Source of the DNA: Chloroflexota bacterium
GTDB lineage: Bacteria > Chloroflexota > Anaerolineae > Aggregatilineales > Phototrophicaceae
DNA length: 64,000 bases
Direction of reading: 5' to 3'
Assembly: GCA_020161935.1 (NCBI GenBank)
Contig: JAIUNI010000005.1
Span: 62,001 to 126,000 of the forward strand
The notes under the pieces were generated by a model that saw only the letters and a list, made by a program, of their open reading frames with translations, searched no databases and was not told the DNA's origin. Each line of letters begins with the position of its first letter. The stretch's first letter is position 1. Below are positions 31,794 to 40,037 of the stretch, in pieces. Made by a program: the position numbers and the translations under genes.

Positions 31794-32668
31794 TAGGCAC
31801 TCTCCAATTCGGGAGTTACCCACTTGTCGGGATCGAAGGCGATTATGTTGGTAGCAGTTGTCGGGAGTGTTTTACGCCATTCCGAAACATTGCCAGCTAA
31901 AGCCATTGGCTTGAATGAAGTAAATGAACGCTTGCAATAAGCGTAAAGCGATGGAATTTCAGCGGGTGTTATATTGGCCTCGCATAAAGACTTAGCCGCT
32001 TTTTGCACCAAGCCTTTTTCAATACCCGTCATGCTTGACCATGTATAGCTAAACGCCAATGCAATCGCATCCTTCATAGGGTTCATAAGCGATGCAGGAA
32101 CAGCGTTAGATTTCTTGCGCGATTTTTTCGCGCTAACTGTAGCCTCTGTAGTAACCTCTGAAGTATTCTCTGTATTCCTATTATCATCAGACAAATTTTG
32201 TCCTTTCGATGGGACAGATTTTGTCTCATCTACATCAGACAGATTTTGTCCTTCCGATGGGACAGATTTTGTCTCATCTACATCAGACAAATCTTGTCCC
32301 ATCGTTTGGACAAGGTTATTGAACGCTTCATAATCAATGGTGTACCATTTTCGCCTATCCCACCGATCTTTTACGCCTTGCATGGACAGAATTAGACCGT
32401 CATCCTCCATCATGCCGAACAATCCCTTGATCGTGCTGATGGAAATCCAAGGGAAATAACCGTGCCATTTTTCGTATGAGTTGTAGACCCACCACTTGCC
32501 GTCAACGAAATTGTATTGATTGCTTGCAATCTTCGTTACATTCAGCAGGAAGTGAAGCTGTTGCAATATGATCGCCTTATTGACGTTCTTAAGCAGCTTA
32601 GCAAGAGTGGGGTATACTAAAATGGGTTGCTCATCTAAGAGCAAAGGAATGCGCTTTTTATCACTCAT
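31793..32668 (-). CDS. Phage replication initiator (O / replisome-organiser-like)
   Basis: 291 residues. Residues 5-110 (LLLDEQPILVYPTLAKLLKNVNKAIILQQLHFLL...SISTIKGLFGMMEDDGLILS) form the winged-helix DNA-binding half typical of phage replication initiators. Residues 125-165 are a repetitive linker (two copies of a 16-residue unit GQNLSDVDETKSVPSE) created by iteron-like DNA. The C-terminal helical domain probably recruits the helicase encoded next. Layout equals lambda O with its origin inside the gene. Confidence 0.75.
   Translation of the reverse strand: MSDKKRIPLLLDEQPILVYPTLAKLLKNVNKAIILQQLHFLLNVTKIASNQYNFVDGKWWVYNSYEKWHGYFPWISISTIKGLFGMMEDDGLILSMQGVKDRWDRRKWYTIDYEAFNNLVQTMGQDLSDVDETKSVPSEGQNLSDVDETKSVPSKGQNLSDDNRNTENTSEVTTEATVSAKKSRKKSNAVPASLMNPMKDAIALAFSYTWSSMTGIEKGLVQKAAKSLCEANITPAEIPSLYAYCKRSFTSFKPMALAGNVSEWRKTLPTTATNIIAFDPDKWVTPELESA
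32190..32298. other. Iteron-like palindromes: candidate phage replication origin
   Basis: Five copies of a 13-bp near-palindrome, consensus GACARATYTTGTC, at 32190, 32213, 32238, 32261 and 32286, spaced 23, 25, 23 and 25 bases. The first is a perfect 6+1+6 palindrome. They form two 48-bp tandem units plus a partial third, within the linker-coding part of the initiator gene. Confidence 0.65.
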
Positions 32669-32925
32669 GCCGCGCCGTCCTTAATCTGTAAGGACTTCGG
32701 CGTGAACTTGAGTTCTTTGTCTACGAACACGCGCCCATCGCGGTCGATTGCGATGTCATAGTAGCCAGCGGGCAGGGTGATGTCACGCAGCGCTTGTTTG
32801 AGGTGGTCAAACACAACACGCAGCGAAACATGATGGCCGTCTCCGCCGGGGATACGCAGCACCAAATCAGCACGATTGTCGTTATTCTGTTGAAATTCAG
32901 ATGGAATCCGAGTATCATGAACCAT
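32665..32925 (-). CDS. Small phage protein upstream of the initiator
   Basis: 86 residues from the ATG at 32925 (MVHDTRIPSEFQQ), with a GGAG ribosome site 8 bases upstream, preferred to the frame start at 32946. Beta-rich with a DHLKQALRDITL helix and a YYDIAIDRDGRVFVD segment. Overlaps the initiator gene by 4 bases. No family recognised. Confidence 0.6.
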   Translation of the reverse strand: MVHDTRIPSEFQQNNDNRADLVLRIPGGDGHHVSLRVVFDHLKQALRDITLPAGYYDIAIDRDGRVFVDKELKFTPKSLQIKDGAA

Positions 32926-32964
32926 AGATCGTTCTCCTACCAACACTAGGTTTACGGTTTAGCT

Positions 32965-33045
32965 CTATCGAAGTGTTTCCAGCACGACGATAGGGCGACC
33001 GCTTGCTTCCAGTGTCTTTCGTTTCATAACGGTTATAACTTTCAC
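32965..33045 (-). CDS. Possible 26-residue ORF
   Basis: From GTG 33045 (or ATG 33027): VKVITVMKRKTLEASGRPIV then VLETLR. It fills an otherwise empty 180-base gap between the helicase-methyltransferase gene and the next ORF. The ribosome site is weak (GAAGTG). Evidence is only the protein-like sequence and gap filling. Confidence 0.3.
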   Translation of the reverse strand: MKVITVMKRKTLEASGRPIVVLETLR

Positions 33046-33108
33046 TTCACAAACACCCCGCCAACCCCCACCGGCAGCGCGACGACCGACGGCGGGGGCG
33101 CGGGGTGG

Positions 33109-35454
33109 CTAGGCGGTCGCATTCTCCGGTGGCAGCAGGTCAAACAGCGTCGGCACATTGGCGGTTACCTCAGCTTCGGTGAGAAACTTTTGCGCCTGCC
33201 TCCAGTACGACTCTTTGAGTTCGATGCCGATGAACTTGCGCCCTAGCTTTAGGCTCTCATAACCCTCGCTACCGATACCGGCGAACGGTGAAAACACGGT
33301 GTCACCTTTGTTCGTCCACAGATCAACGCAGCGGGCGACCACGTCGAGCTGTAGCGGGCAGATGTGCTTTTCGTCATTCGTATCTTTAGCGACCTTGTAA
33401 TTCAGGACGTTCGTTTGGTCGATGTCGAACCATACGGGCGAGGCGTAGCGTTGCCACACAGCGATGCTGTATTGGTCGTTCTGAGCGCGTCCATTCCCCA
33501 TGTTGTATTCGTTAGGTTTGGGTGGTTCAGTGCCTACATAATCCCCGATTTCACGCCGTTGATTGACATGCGAAGAGTCAATACTTTCTGGCTTGCGAAA
33601 CAGCAGAACATAGTCAGGCAAACCTTGTCTCACTTGCTCAGTTTTAGCGGTGAAGTTCTTGTGCAACAGCGCATGAGCTTTGGTGCGCTGCATTTCAACT
33701 ACGGGGTTTTTCCAGATCGTGATACGGCTGTGATAAATCCACCCGGCTTCGATATGGGCGCGGATGATCTCGCCGGGAAAATCGCGTAAGCCTGTGTGAC
33801 CGTGCTTGTACTTAAAGCTCGGCAGATCTACACAGTGAACAGCGCAGAGACGACCTGGCATAGTGATACGGAATATCTCTGGCACAAGGAATTTGTATCC
33901 CTCAAAAAACTCAGCATCATCTTTCACATTCCCCATGTCGTGATAGCTGTCTGTGTACATGAAGATATCGGGGAACGGGGGGCTGTACACAGTAAAACCG
34001 ACGCTATTATCGGGGACGTTTTTGATCTGTTCTACACAATCACCGAGGTACAGTGTCCAGCGGTCGCCCATGGCTTTATCGTGCTTGCCGGTTGTTACAG
34101 GTGTCTTTTCGGCATCGCGGAACAGATTGTTGCCTGCCATAGCCTTATTTATTTCAATTTGCATGGCTCGGAATGCCTCCTGTTTTTGCTTGAGTATTGT
34201 GATGATATTCCCCTCGGTTTCTGCGTAAACCATGTGAGCGTTAACGATTTGTTTCTGACCGAAACGCCAGCATCGGCGCAGAGCCTGATAGGTTTTCTCG
34301 AAGGAATAAGAAACCCCCACGAATAGCATGTTATTGCAGTGCTGCCAATTCAAGCCGAACCCAGCAATATCAGGTTTGGTGATAATCATGCGTTTTTCAC
34401 CGTCGGTAAACTGTTTTAAACGCTGTTCTTTTAACTCAGGCTTATGTTCACCGCGCACTTCAATCGCATCAGGGAAAGCTTTAATGAGAGCATCTGCTTC
34501 ATAGTTGGTGTCACACCAGATAACCCACTTGGAGTCGACTGCTGCCCCATTAACAATTTCTTTCGCAGCTTCAATACGAACGGCTAGACTTTCTTTTTTG
34601 ACTTTGTGCATTCCGGTAGATGAAGGGGCATCGTCGGGGATGAGCCGCCCATCTGTCCATGCACGGTCAATACTCGCTTTTGGAGCAGCTAATCGCCTTT
34701 CACAAACTTTCAGTTCAGGTAAGTCAAATCCTTCAACATTGTATTTATCGCCAATGTCACCCGGTTTTGAGAGGAACACTGCCCATGAAGTCAGCCATTT
34801 GTAGAACTCGCTGGCCGCATGTCCCTTAAGTCTCCATGTGCCAGTATCATTCGCGTCATTTACAAACCACGTCGACTGCATTTCAGCCTGTGATTTCACA
34901 TTGAGAAACTCGGCGTGGTTACCGATCTCTGTCAAATCATTTGGCGATGGTGTAGCCGTGCACGCCAGCTTGTAGGGCGTAGTCTTGAAGGCTTCCATGA
35001 TGGCGCGTTTGGTTTTACCCATGAACGACTTGAGAATGGAGCTCTCGTCGAGTACCACGCCGGTAAACTGCTTCGCATCGAATAGGTGCAGGCGTTCGTA
35101 GTTGGTGATGACAATAGGCGAGTCGCCAATGTCGGCAGGCTCACGTACCTGCTTGACGGTTACGCCAAACTTCACACCTTCTTCAACGGTCTGGTAAGCG
35201 ACTGCCAGCGGCGCGAGGATGAGCACCTTGCCTTGTGTATGTTTCGCAACAAGGCGCGCCCATTCAAGTTGCATAATTGTCTTACCCAACCCGCATTCGA
35301 GCAGGAAGGCAGCTTTGCCAAGTTTTAGCGCCCAAATAACGCAGTCCCGTTGATAGAGAAACAGTTTCGGATTGATCTCGCTTTCCGGCACGTCAATCCC
35401 CGATGGTTTCACAGTCTTTTGCTTATTGGTTAGAAATGCTTGATACGCATCCAT
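33109..35454 (-). CDS. SNF2/DEAD-like helicase fused to a DNA methyltransferase
   Basis: 781 residues from the ATG at 35454 (AAAGGT site); GTG 35475 with a 4-base overlap is the alternative. Helicase half: LLECGLGKTI (53-60), VVLDESS (133-139, DES in place of DEAH), CTATPSPND (165-173), and QALRRCWRFGQ (390-400, motif VI). Methyltransferase half: LYLGDCVEQIKNVPDNSV, SPPF (491-494, motif IV of amino-methyltransferases), and VFSPFAGIGSEGYESLKLGR...FIGIEL (motif I) near the C-terminus. Both are usually separate proteins. Probably self-protection of phage DNA coupled to translocation or replication. Confidence 0.85.
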   Translation of the reverse strand: MDAYQAFLTNKQKTVKPSGIDVPESEINPKLFLYQRDCVIWALKLGKAAFLLECGLGKTIMQLEWARLVAKHTQGKVLILAPLAVAYQTVEEGVKFGVTVKQVREPADIGDSPIVITNYERLHLFDAKQFTGVVLDESSILKSFMGKTKRAIMEAFKTTPYKLACTATPSPNDLTEIGNHAEFLNVKSQAEMQSTWFVNDANDTGTWRLKGHAASEFYKWLTSWAVFLSKPGDIGDKYNVEGFDLPELKVCERRLAAPKASIDRAWTDGRLIPDDAPSSTGMHKVKKESLAVRIEAAKEIVNGAAVDSKWVIWCDTNYEADALIKAFPDAIEVRGEHKPELKEQRLKQFTDGEKRMIITKPDIAGFGLNWQHCNNMLFVGVSYSFEKTYQALRRCWRFGQKQIVNAHMVYAETEGNIITILKQKQEAFRAMQIEINKAMAGNNLFRDAEKTPVTTGKHDKAMGDRWTLYLGDCVEQIKNVPDNSVGFTVYSPPFPDIFMYTDSYHDMGNVKDDAEFFEGYKFLVPEIFRITMPGRLCAVHCVDLPSFKYKHGHTGLRDFPGEIIRAHIEAGWIYHSRITIWKNPVVEMQRTKAHALLHKNFTAKTEQVRQGLPDYVLLFRKPESIDSSHVNQRREIGDYVGTEPPKPNEYNMGNGRAQNDQYSIAVWQRYASPVWFDIDQTNVLNYKVAKDTNDEKHICPLQLDVVARCVDLWTNKGDTVFSPFAGIGSEGYESLKLGRKFIGIELKESYWRQAQKFLTEAEVTANVPTLFDLLPPENATA

Positions 35455-35471
35455 TTGTTTACCTTTATTTA

Positions 35472-35774
35472 TCACTCGTCCCCTCCCGTCGTCAGCAGCG
35501 CCAGCGCGTCGTCCAGGCTGTAGCCCACGCCCGCGATATACCAGCGGCTGACGTTGCGGCTGAACTTGTAGGTGACGAGTACCCCGCACACGTCCGTCGG
35601 CGTATCCGGCAGCAGGTCACGCAGTTGGCGGCGCACCAGCGTGGCGGGGTTGTCGAGGCAGCTCGGGCGCACGGTCGTCACCGGCGGCGGGCTGGCTTGG
35701 AAGCGCACCCACGTTTCAATCCGTGAGTGGTTGCCGGGGAGCGTCAGGTGGCTAACGGTTCGCGGGTCGCTCAT
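35472..35774 (-). CDS. Phage protein of unknown function
   Basis: 100 residues, overlapping its upstream neighbour by 4 bases. Contains LVRRQLRDLLPDTPTDVCGV and KFSRNVSRWYIAGVGYSLDDALALL. Mixed alpha/beta; no family recognised. Confidence 0.6.
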   Translation of the reverse strand: MSDPRTVSHLTLPGNHSRIETWVRFQASPPPVTTVRPSCLDNPATLVRRQLRDLLPDTPTDVCGVLVTYKFSRNVSRWYIAGVGYSLDDALALLTTGGDE

Positions 35775-36208
35775 GCCGCCACGCTCCCTTCCAACGTCAT
35801 GACGATGATGCCCGTCTCGACGTTATGTTCGCGGGTCACGAACTTCGCCCGCCGGAACAGGCGCATACTCGCCGCCAGTGCCTTGCTATCGCGCTTCTCG
35901 TTGACCTTGTAGCCGTTCTCGCCATGAAACACGATTTTGAGCGCCAGCGTGTCGATGACGATCCGCTGCTCCACTGGATACAGCGCGTCGGCGGCCTTGC
36001 GTTCCTGTTTGCGCGTTTTCGTTTGGTACTTCATGCCGAGTTTACTGATGGGTGGCAGCTTCAGCAGTTTGCGGGCTTTATCCCACGTTGCGCGGCTGTA
36101 CTTCGGCACGTCCGGTAGCGCCGCCATCTTGCGCGGTGACAGCGCGTGGTATTCAGGGTGCGCCTGTAGGAAGGCGACGGCGTGGTGAGTAACCGGTGTG
36201 TAAGTCAT
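35771..36208 (-). CDS. Basic phage protein of unknown function
   Basis: About 145 residues from the ATG at 36208 (MTYTPVTHHAVAFLQAHPEY), which overlaps the LexA-like gene by 4 bases; the longer frame from 36400 is antisense-style out-of-frame reading of that gene. Helical N-terminus with RATWDKARKLLKLPPISKLGM, then a basic KTRKQERKAAD stretch. Possibly DNA-binding. Confidence 0.6.
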   Translation of the reverse strand: MTYTPVTHHAVAFLQAHPEYHALSPRKMAALPDVPKYSRATWDKARKLLKLPPISKLGMKYQTKTRKQERKAADALYPVEQRIVIDTLALKIVFHGENGYKVNEKRDSKALAASMRLFRRAKFVTREHNVETGIIVMTLEGSVAA

Positions 36209-36465
36209 GCCACACGCTCCATTGCCTGCGGTTGCAGCGCTTTCGAATAGCCGGGAACGTGGATCAGGTGTATCTTTTTGCCGACGCGCTTCAGGTAGCC
36301 CTTGCTCTCGACTGCGATCAGCAGCAAACGCGCTGACGGGGGCGTGATGCCGAGGTGCGCCGCCATCTCGGTTTGCATCGGCTGGTAGCCGTGTTCCCAC
36401 ATGAAGTGCGCGATGAACATCAGCAGGTTATATTGTCGGTCGCTGAGTGTTGGTAAGTGTTTCAT
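36205..36465 (-). CDS. LexA-type winged helix protein
   Basis: 86 residues. LSDRQYNLLMFIAHFMWEHGYQPMQTEMAAHLGITPPSARLLLIAVESKGYLKR is the LexA DNA-binding domain without the autoprotease domain. In a phage it may bind SOS-like operators or act as a small transcription regulator of the early genes. Confidence 0.75.
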   Translation of the reverse strand: MKHLPTLSDRQYNLLMFIAHFMWEHGYQPMQTEMAAHLGITPPSARLLLIAVESKGYLKRVGKKIHLIHVPGYSKALQPQAMERVA

Positions 36466-36467
36466 GG

Positions 36468-36785
36468 CTAAATCCCCTGTTTTGGCGCGCTTTTGCGCTT
36501 GAAGGTAGTCAGGCTAGGCTTGCGGGGTTTTACCCCCGCTTTAAGCGTATATTCGCGCGTAGCCGTGTCGATTTTGCAGTCGTTACAGATGCGCCCCATG
36601 ATGCGAAACGCGCTAGGCGGTTTGACCTCGCCACAGCAGAGACAGCGGTACGGGCCAGCGCAGTGCCAGCACACGTCAGACTGTGCAGGGATACCGCCGA
36701 CAAAGAACGACTTGTCGAACTTGTTCAGGTAGCTAAAGTAGTGGTAGTTGTGTTGACTCTCGCCACATTTTGAGCAGGTAATCAT
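36468..36785 (-). CDS. Double zinc-ribbon phage protein
   Basis: 105 residues with CSKCGESQHN, CWHCAGPYRCLCCGEVKP and MGRICNDCKIDTATREY, i.e. several CxxC pairs able to bind two or three zinc ions. Overlaps the upstream gene by 4 bases. Similar cysteine-rich small proteins occur in phage early operons; the exact job is unknown. Confidence 0.65.
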   Translation of the reverse strand: MITCSKCGESQHNYHYFSYLNKFDKSFFVGGIPAQSDVCWHCAGPYRCLCCGEVKPPSAFRIMGRICNDCKIDTATREYTLKAGVKPRKPSLTTFKRKSAPKQGI

Positions 36786-37384
36786 GCGGCCTCCTTTTCA
36801 TAGAATTTGACGTTCACTAATTGGTTCGCGAGGTTGCCCAGCGCCCCCATGTCGAGACCGGGGGTCAGCATCAGCACCACGCGCCCCGTTCCTATGTCGA
36901 CGGACTGCACACACGCCTCGCCTTCCAGCAGCTTGGCGGGTGGGGCGGGTTTGCCGATGCGTTCACGCACCTCCACCTTGCACTTCTCAACCGTCCAACC
37001 GTTGGCGCTGGCTTCTGCTAAAAATGACAGTGCGTCGTCACCCAGCGCCATCGCCGCACGCATGTGCGAGTAACCGATGTTTTTCAGTTGATACCGCATA
37101 TCAACCTCGTAGAAGGCTGACATTTGCTTATATTGCCGTGCTGTCGAGTACGCGATACCGGCTTCAATGGCGAACGTTTTCACGCTGTTTTTGCCGTATG
37201 CGGTGGTGACGATGTTCGCGAGGTCGCCGATCAGCCAGCGACCGGCAGCGCTGTCGGTTTCGGCGCTGCGGGCGATCTCGTTGATGACTTCGAGGGCGCG
37301 GTCGCGTTCGCCGTTGTCGAGTAGGCGGTTGACGAGTTCGAGGGGCGTGATGACCATGTTATCGGTGTCGGTGATATGGTTCAT
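36782..37384 (-). CDS. HTH protein of the early operon
   Basis: 200 residues. Residues 60-100 (YGKNSVKTFAIEAGIAYSTARQYKQM) give a helix-turn-helix resembling ParB/KorB-like or DUF3102-like DNA binders. Helical N-terminus, and a C-terminal beta part (VQSVDIGTGRVVLMLTPGLD). 4-base overlaps on both sides. Confidence 0.6.
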   Translation of the reverse strand: MNHITDTDNMVITPLELVNRLLDNGERDRALEVINEIARSAETDSAAGRWLIGDLANIVTTAYGKNSVKTFAIEAGIAYSTARQYKQMSAFYEVDMRYQLKNIGYSHMRAAMALGDDALSFLAEASANGWTVEKCKVEVRERIGKPAPPAKLLEGEACVQSVDIGTGRVVLMLTPGLDMGALGNLANQLVNVKFYEKEAA

Positions 37385-37563
37385 TTGTTCACTCTCAACA
37401 GTCTGCGTAAGACGACATGCTTGTTACCGTTGGCATCGACTACCAACGCGGTCGCCATTTTGAAGCTGATAATGCACTTCCCCGACGGTTTGCGAACGGG
37501 GTCACATTGCATACCTTTGAGCGCGGGGGAGGTGAGTTTGTCGCCTTTGTAGGTGTATCTCAC
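37381..37563 (-). CDS. Small basic phage protein
   Basis: 60 residues, basic and beta-rich (MRYTYKGDKLTSPALKGMQC, VVLRRLLRVNK). 4-base overlaps with both neighbours support translation. Function unknown. Confidence 0.6.
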   Translation of the reverse strand: MRYTYKGDKLTSPALKGMQCDPVRKPSGKCIISFKMATALVVDANGNKHVVLRRLLRVNK

Positions 37564-37898
37564 GCTGCCACCTCCCGAAAGTCGTAAGAATGTCCGTACT
37601 TGGAAAGGAACAGCTTGCGCTTAATCTTGTAGGCTTCGGTGCGCGTGCCTTTCACGTCCTCGACAACCCACTGACCATCCTCGTCCATGTACTTGAAGTC
37701 GGCGATGTAGCTGATGGCGCGTTCGGTTTTGCCGTCATGTTTGAAGCTGGGTAAAAGTTGCCATTTTGGTTGGAGGGTGAGGCCGGAGATTGCTCCGGCC
37801 TGTTCCAACAACCGCAGTTCTTGATACCGCGCTGCCTCCGCCTTCGAGTCAAACGTGATGCCGTTCACAGTGGTTTTGCGGTTGCCGTACTTGCTCAT
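37560..37898 (-). CDS. DUF1064-type putative phage nuclease
   Basis: 112 residues from the ATG at 37898, with GGAGG 5 bases upstream and a 4-base overlap; the longer frame from 37991 is rejected. MSKYGNRKTTVNGITFDSKAEAARY...YIADFKYMDEDGQWVVEDVKGTRTEAYKIKRKLF matches the DUF1064 pattern, including a nuclease-like E...D...EDVKG arrangement (PD-(D/E)XK type). Such proteins are thought to be recombination nucleases in phages. Next to the annealing protein candidate. Confidence 0.75.
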   Translation of the reverse strand: MSKYGNRKTTVNGITFDSKAEAARYQELRLLEQAGAISGLTLQPKWQLLPSFKHDGKTERAISYIADFKYMDEDGQWVVEDVKGTRTEAYKIKRKLFLSKYGHSYDFREVAA

Positions 37899-38584
37899 AC
37901 CGCCTCCCCCATGAAGTCCACGTCGCCAGCGGGTTCGTCGTGCCGCGCTTTCACGAACGCGATCAGGTCGCGGGCGGGCTTGTGCTTCCATGCGTCTGCA
38001 ATCGTCTTGCCGTCGCTGATGCCGCGCTTGATGAAGCTGTTCTTAAGGGCGTGTTCGTTCTCATACACGCCTTCACTCACCAGCCACGCCTTTAGCACTG
38101 ACCAGCACTTGCCAACTTCGTTGTTCATCCAGTCAGGTAACCCCGCCGCCTGTCCGTTTTCCGCGTTCTGCGGGGCTTTTGCGGCGTTTTGCGCGGGTGG
38201 CTGACTCTGCGGTGCTTGGGGGGCTGATTTACGCGCTACAGGGCTATTTACAACGTCGTCCTCGTCATCGTCCGGCGAGAACTGCGTACCGTAGCCAGCG
38301 TGGGCAAGGGCGCGTCCAATTGCGGCGGTTTCGGCCTTCTCAAGCGCCTTACCTTTCCACACGACATTTTGCCCGTTGTCGTTAGCGGTGCCGTGTCCAG
38401 TGGCGAGGATTTGCCCACCGTCGGCAGTAATGACCGCACGAACGGTCATCGGGTCGTTATGCACGACTTCGGTCGAGATACCGCCATTCGGGTGATCTTG
38501 TCGGAACCATACCAAGCGCCATTTGACTTCAAGGTATTGCTTGCCGCGCAAGTTCGTTAAGTGTTCGTTAGGGTTGAATGCCAT
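37895..38584 (-). CDS. Putative single-strand annealing (Rad52/DdrA-like) recombinase
   Basis: 229 residues. Residues 1-115: LRGKQYLEVKWRLVWFRQDHP, then ADGGQILATGHG and KALEKAETAAIGRALAHAGYG, a pattern of Rad52-like annealing proteins of phages (KA.T.A.GRAL..AG.G). The C-terminal half has an acidic/Pro-Gln linker (130-165) and a helical domain. It stands beside a nuclease-like gene, the usual exonuclease-annealing pair. The family call is by eye. Confidence 0.55.
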   Translation of the reverse strand: MAFNPNEHLTNLRGKQYLEVKWRLVWFRQDHPNGGISTEVVHNDPMTVRAVITADGGQILATGHGTANDNGQNVVWKGKALEKAETAAIGRALAHAGYGTQFSPDDDEDDVVNSPVARKSAPQAPQSQPPAQNAAKAPQNAENGQAAGLPDWMNNEVGKCWSVLKAWLVSEGVYENEHALKNSFIKRGISDGKTIADAWKHKPARDLIAFVKARHDEPAGDVDFMGEAV

Positions 38585-38956
38585 TTATGCTGCCTTCGCC
38601 TTTCCCTCGCCGACGGTGTTCAGCCGCCGCGCAATAATCCGTTCCGTTTCGTGCCAGTCTGCCCGCGCCGCCTCGATAGCCAGCGCCAGCCCGTACCGGT
38701 GCAGCGACTCCTTCGTGATGCGCTTGGTGTCGTCGACCCACACATACGACACTTCCCAGCCTTCCGACCTGCACATGAGCCGGATTTCGTGCTGCCATGC
38801 GCCCCGCGGTTGCACCATGCTCCGGCGGTTCGGTGTCGTGGCGTAGGTGCGCTCGTAGATGCGGGCGACCAGTGCGAGGCGTTCGTCAATACCCGCGTGC
38901 GTGCTGGTCTCGTGTGCGTACGTCGGTAGTTTGACGGCGCGTTTGCGGTTAGCCAT
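38585..38956 (-). CDS. Phage protein of unknown function
   Basis: 123 residues, one base before the annealing protein gene. Helical with ERTYATTPNRRSMVQPRGAW and LHRYGLALAIEAARADWHETERI. No family recognised. Confidence 0.6.
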   Translation of the reverse strand: MANRKRAVKLPTYAHETSTHAGIDERLALVARIYERTYATTPNRRSMVQPRGAWQHEIRLMCRSEGWEVSYVWVDDTKRITKESLHRYGLALAIEAARADWHETERIIARRLNTVGEGKAKAA

Positions 38957-39341
38957 TTTCAGCCACCTCCCACTTCGCTTGCGGGTACGTGCCTTCGCGG
39001 TCGAACAGCCCGTCGGTGGGGGTGGGCATATCAGCGGTAATCGTGTAGTCGAAGCCTTCTTCGCTGTGGGTGCGGGTCAGCCATTCGCGGGATTGCACGT
39101 TGACCTGCGCTTGCAAGTCAGCTTCGCCGTATTCCTGCCGGATCAGCAAGCCGTACATGCCGGTTGGCGTTTTGACGTTGGCGAACTGGTTGCCCTGATT
39201 GAACAGGCTCCAACCGAGTTGGCGTAGTTTCGACAGCAGGATCAGCCGCATGTTCACCCGTGCCGCCGCAAACGGTGTCGGCTCGGTTAGCGGTTGTTCG
39301 TCTTTTTCGGTTAGTTCCCATACACGGTATAGGTGTGTCAT
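38949..39341 (-). CDS. Phage protein of unknown function
   Basis: 130 residues, with an 8-base overlap with the next gene. NMRLILLSKLRQLGWSLFNQGNQFANVKTPTGMYGLLIRQEYGE looks like a compact alpha/beta domain; C-terminus acidic and disordered. No family. Confidence 0.6.
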   Translation of the reverse strand: MTHLYRVWELTEKDEQPLTEPTPFAAARVNMRLILLSKLRQLGWSLFNQGNQFANVKTPTGMYGLLIRQEYGEADLQAQVNVQSREWLTRTHSEEGFDYTITADMPTPTDGLFDREGTYPQAKWEVAENG

Positions 39342-39344
39342 TTC

Positions 39345-39590
39345 TTAGTCCCCTTCTTGCAGCATCTTGAGTGCTGCGGTAATTTCTAAATCGCTCATCT
39401 TGCCGGATGCCCGTGCGATTTTGGCGAAGAGTTCAATGACCGTTCGCCACTTCTCACGCGCCCCGTCGGTGTCCTCGCCCAGCATCAGAAACAACCCGTC
39501 AATACCCTCGCGCTGTCCCTGATCGGCAAGCTGCTCTAACAGTGCGTAGACTTGCTGTGCGTGTTTCCCGTAGGGATGCACTTTCGTCAT
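39345..39590 (-). CDS. Small helical phage protein
   Basis: 81 residues, helical (AQQVYALLEQLADQGQREGI, KWRTVIELFAKIARASGKMSD). Starts 3 bases after the mini membrane ORF. Unknown. Confidence 0.6.
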   Translation of the reverse strand: MTKVHPYGKHAQQVYALLEQLADQGQREGIDGLFLMLGEDTDGAREKWRTVIELFAKIARASGKMSDLEITAALKMLQEGD

Positions 39591-39592
39591 GG

Positions 39593-39754
39593 CTATCCCT
39601 TCTGAAACTGATATGCGTCTCGGAGAACCCGCCGCTTTTCGTTGGTGGTGTATCGCTGCACGACGAGGATCAGTAACGCGCCCATCAGCATCCCGAAGAT
39701 GACCGTGTACGCGCCTGCAATAACCCCGTTCGTGCCCGCTTTTAGCTGTGCCAT
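39593..39754 (-). CDS. 53-residue single-pass membrane protein
   Basis: From the ATG at 39754: MAQLKAGTNG, one hydrophobic helix (about 11-32, IFGMLMGALLILVV), then a basic tail (QRYTTNEKRRVLRD). The stop is 2 bases before the next start. Positive-inside rule puts the tail in the cytoplasm. Early expressed, so it may act on host membrane or exclusion (inference). Confidence 0.5.
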   Translation of the reverse strand: MAQLKAGTNGVIAGAYTVIFGMLMGALLILVVQRYTTNEKRRVLRDAYQFQKG

Positions 39755-39767
39755 TTTGGTGGATAGG

Positions 39768-40016
39768 TCAACCGGCTAGTTGACCGAGCGCCGGGGTTGT
39801 GTTACCGTGTGGGGTAGCACGCACAGGCCATTGCAGCGACCCGTCCCCACCGTGTTCGCGCCAAAACGCAAGCGCGGTGTCGATGTTGCGGTGTACCGGT
39901 AAGCCGCAGCAGATGTAGTCGCCCTTCGGCGTGTGTAGCACGTTTGCGGGTGGTTGCTGTTCGGCCTGAGAAACTTCACAGCTTCCACCCATCCCCTTTC
40001 TGTTCAGTTGTTTCAT
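39768..40016 (-). CDS. Small phage protein of unknown function
   Basis: 82 residues. DYICCGLPVHRNIDTALAFWREHGGDG and several Cys/His could bind metal. Separated by about 20 bases from the HNH gene. Coding status is moderately supported by position and strand. Confidence 0.45.
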   Translation of the reverse strand: MKQLNRKGMGGSCEVSQAEQQPPANVLHTPKGDYICCGLPVHRNIDTALAFWREHGGDGSLQWPVRATPHGNTTPALGQLAG

Positions 40017-40037
40017 GCTGTTTTTGCCTTTAACTCC

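Noticed and set aside
32188..32303. 48-bp tandem repeat as a CRISPR array
   Set aside because: No spacers, units are coding, and the shared element is a palindromic 13-mer inside a replication gene.
35455..35589. Upstream extension of the helicase-methyltransferase gene
   Set aside because: The extra Arg/Gln-rich residues overlap the previous gene in another frame; a start at 35454 (or 35475) has a ribosome site.
36209..36400. N-terminal extension of the gene at 35771
   Set aside because: It is a second-frame reading of the LexA-like gene; the ATG at 36208 gives the usual 4-base overlap.
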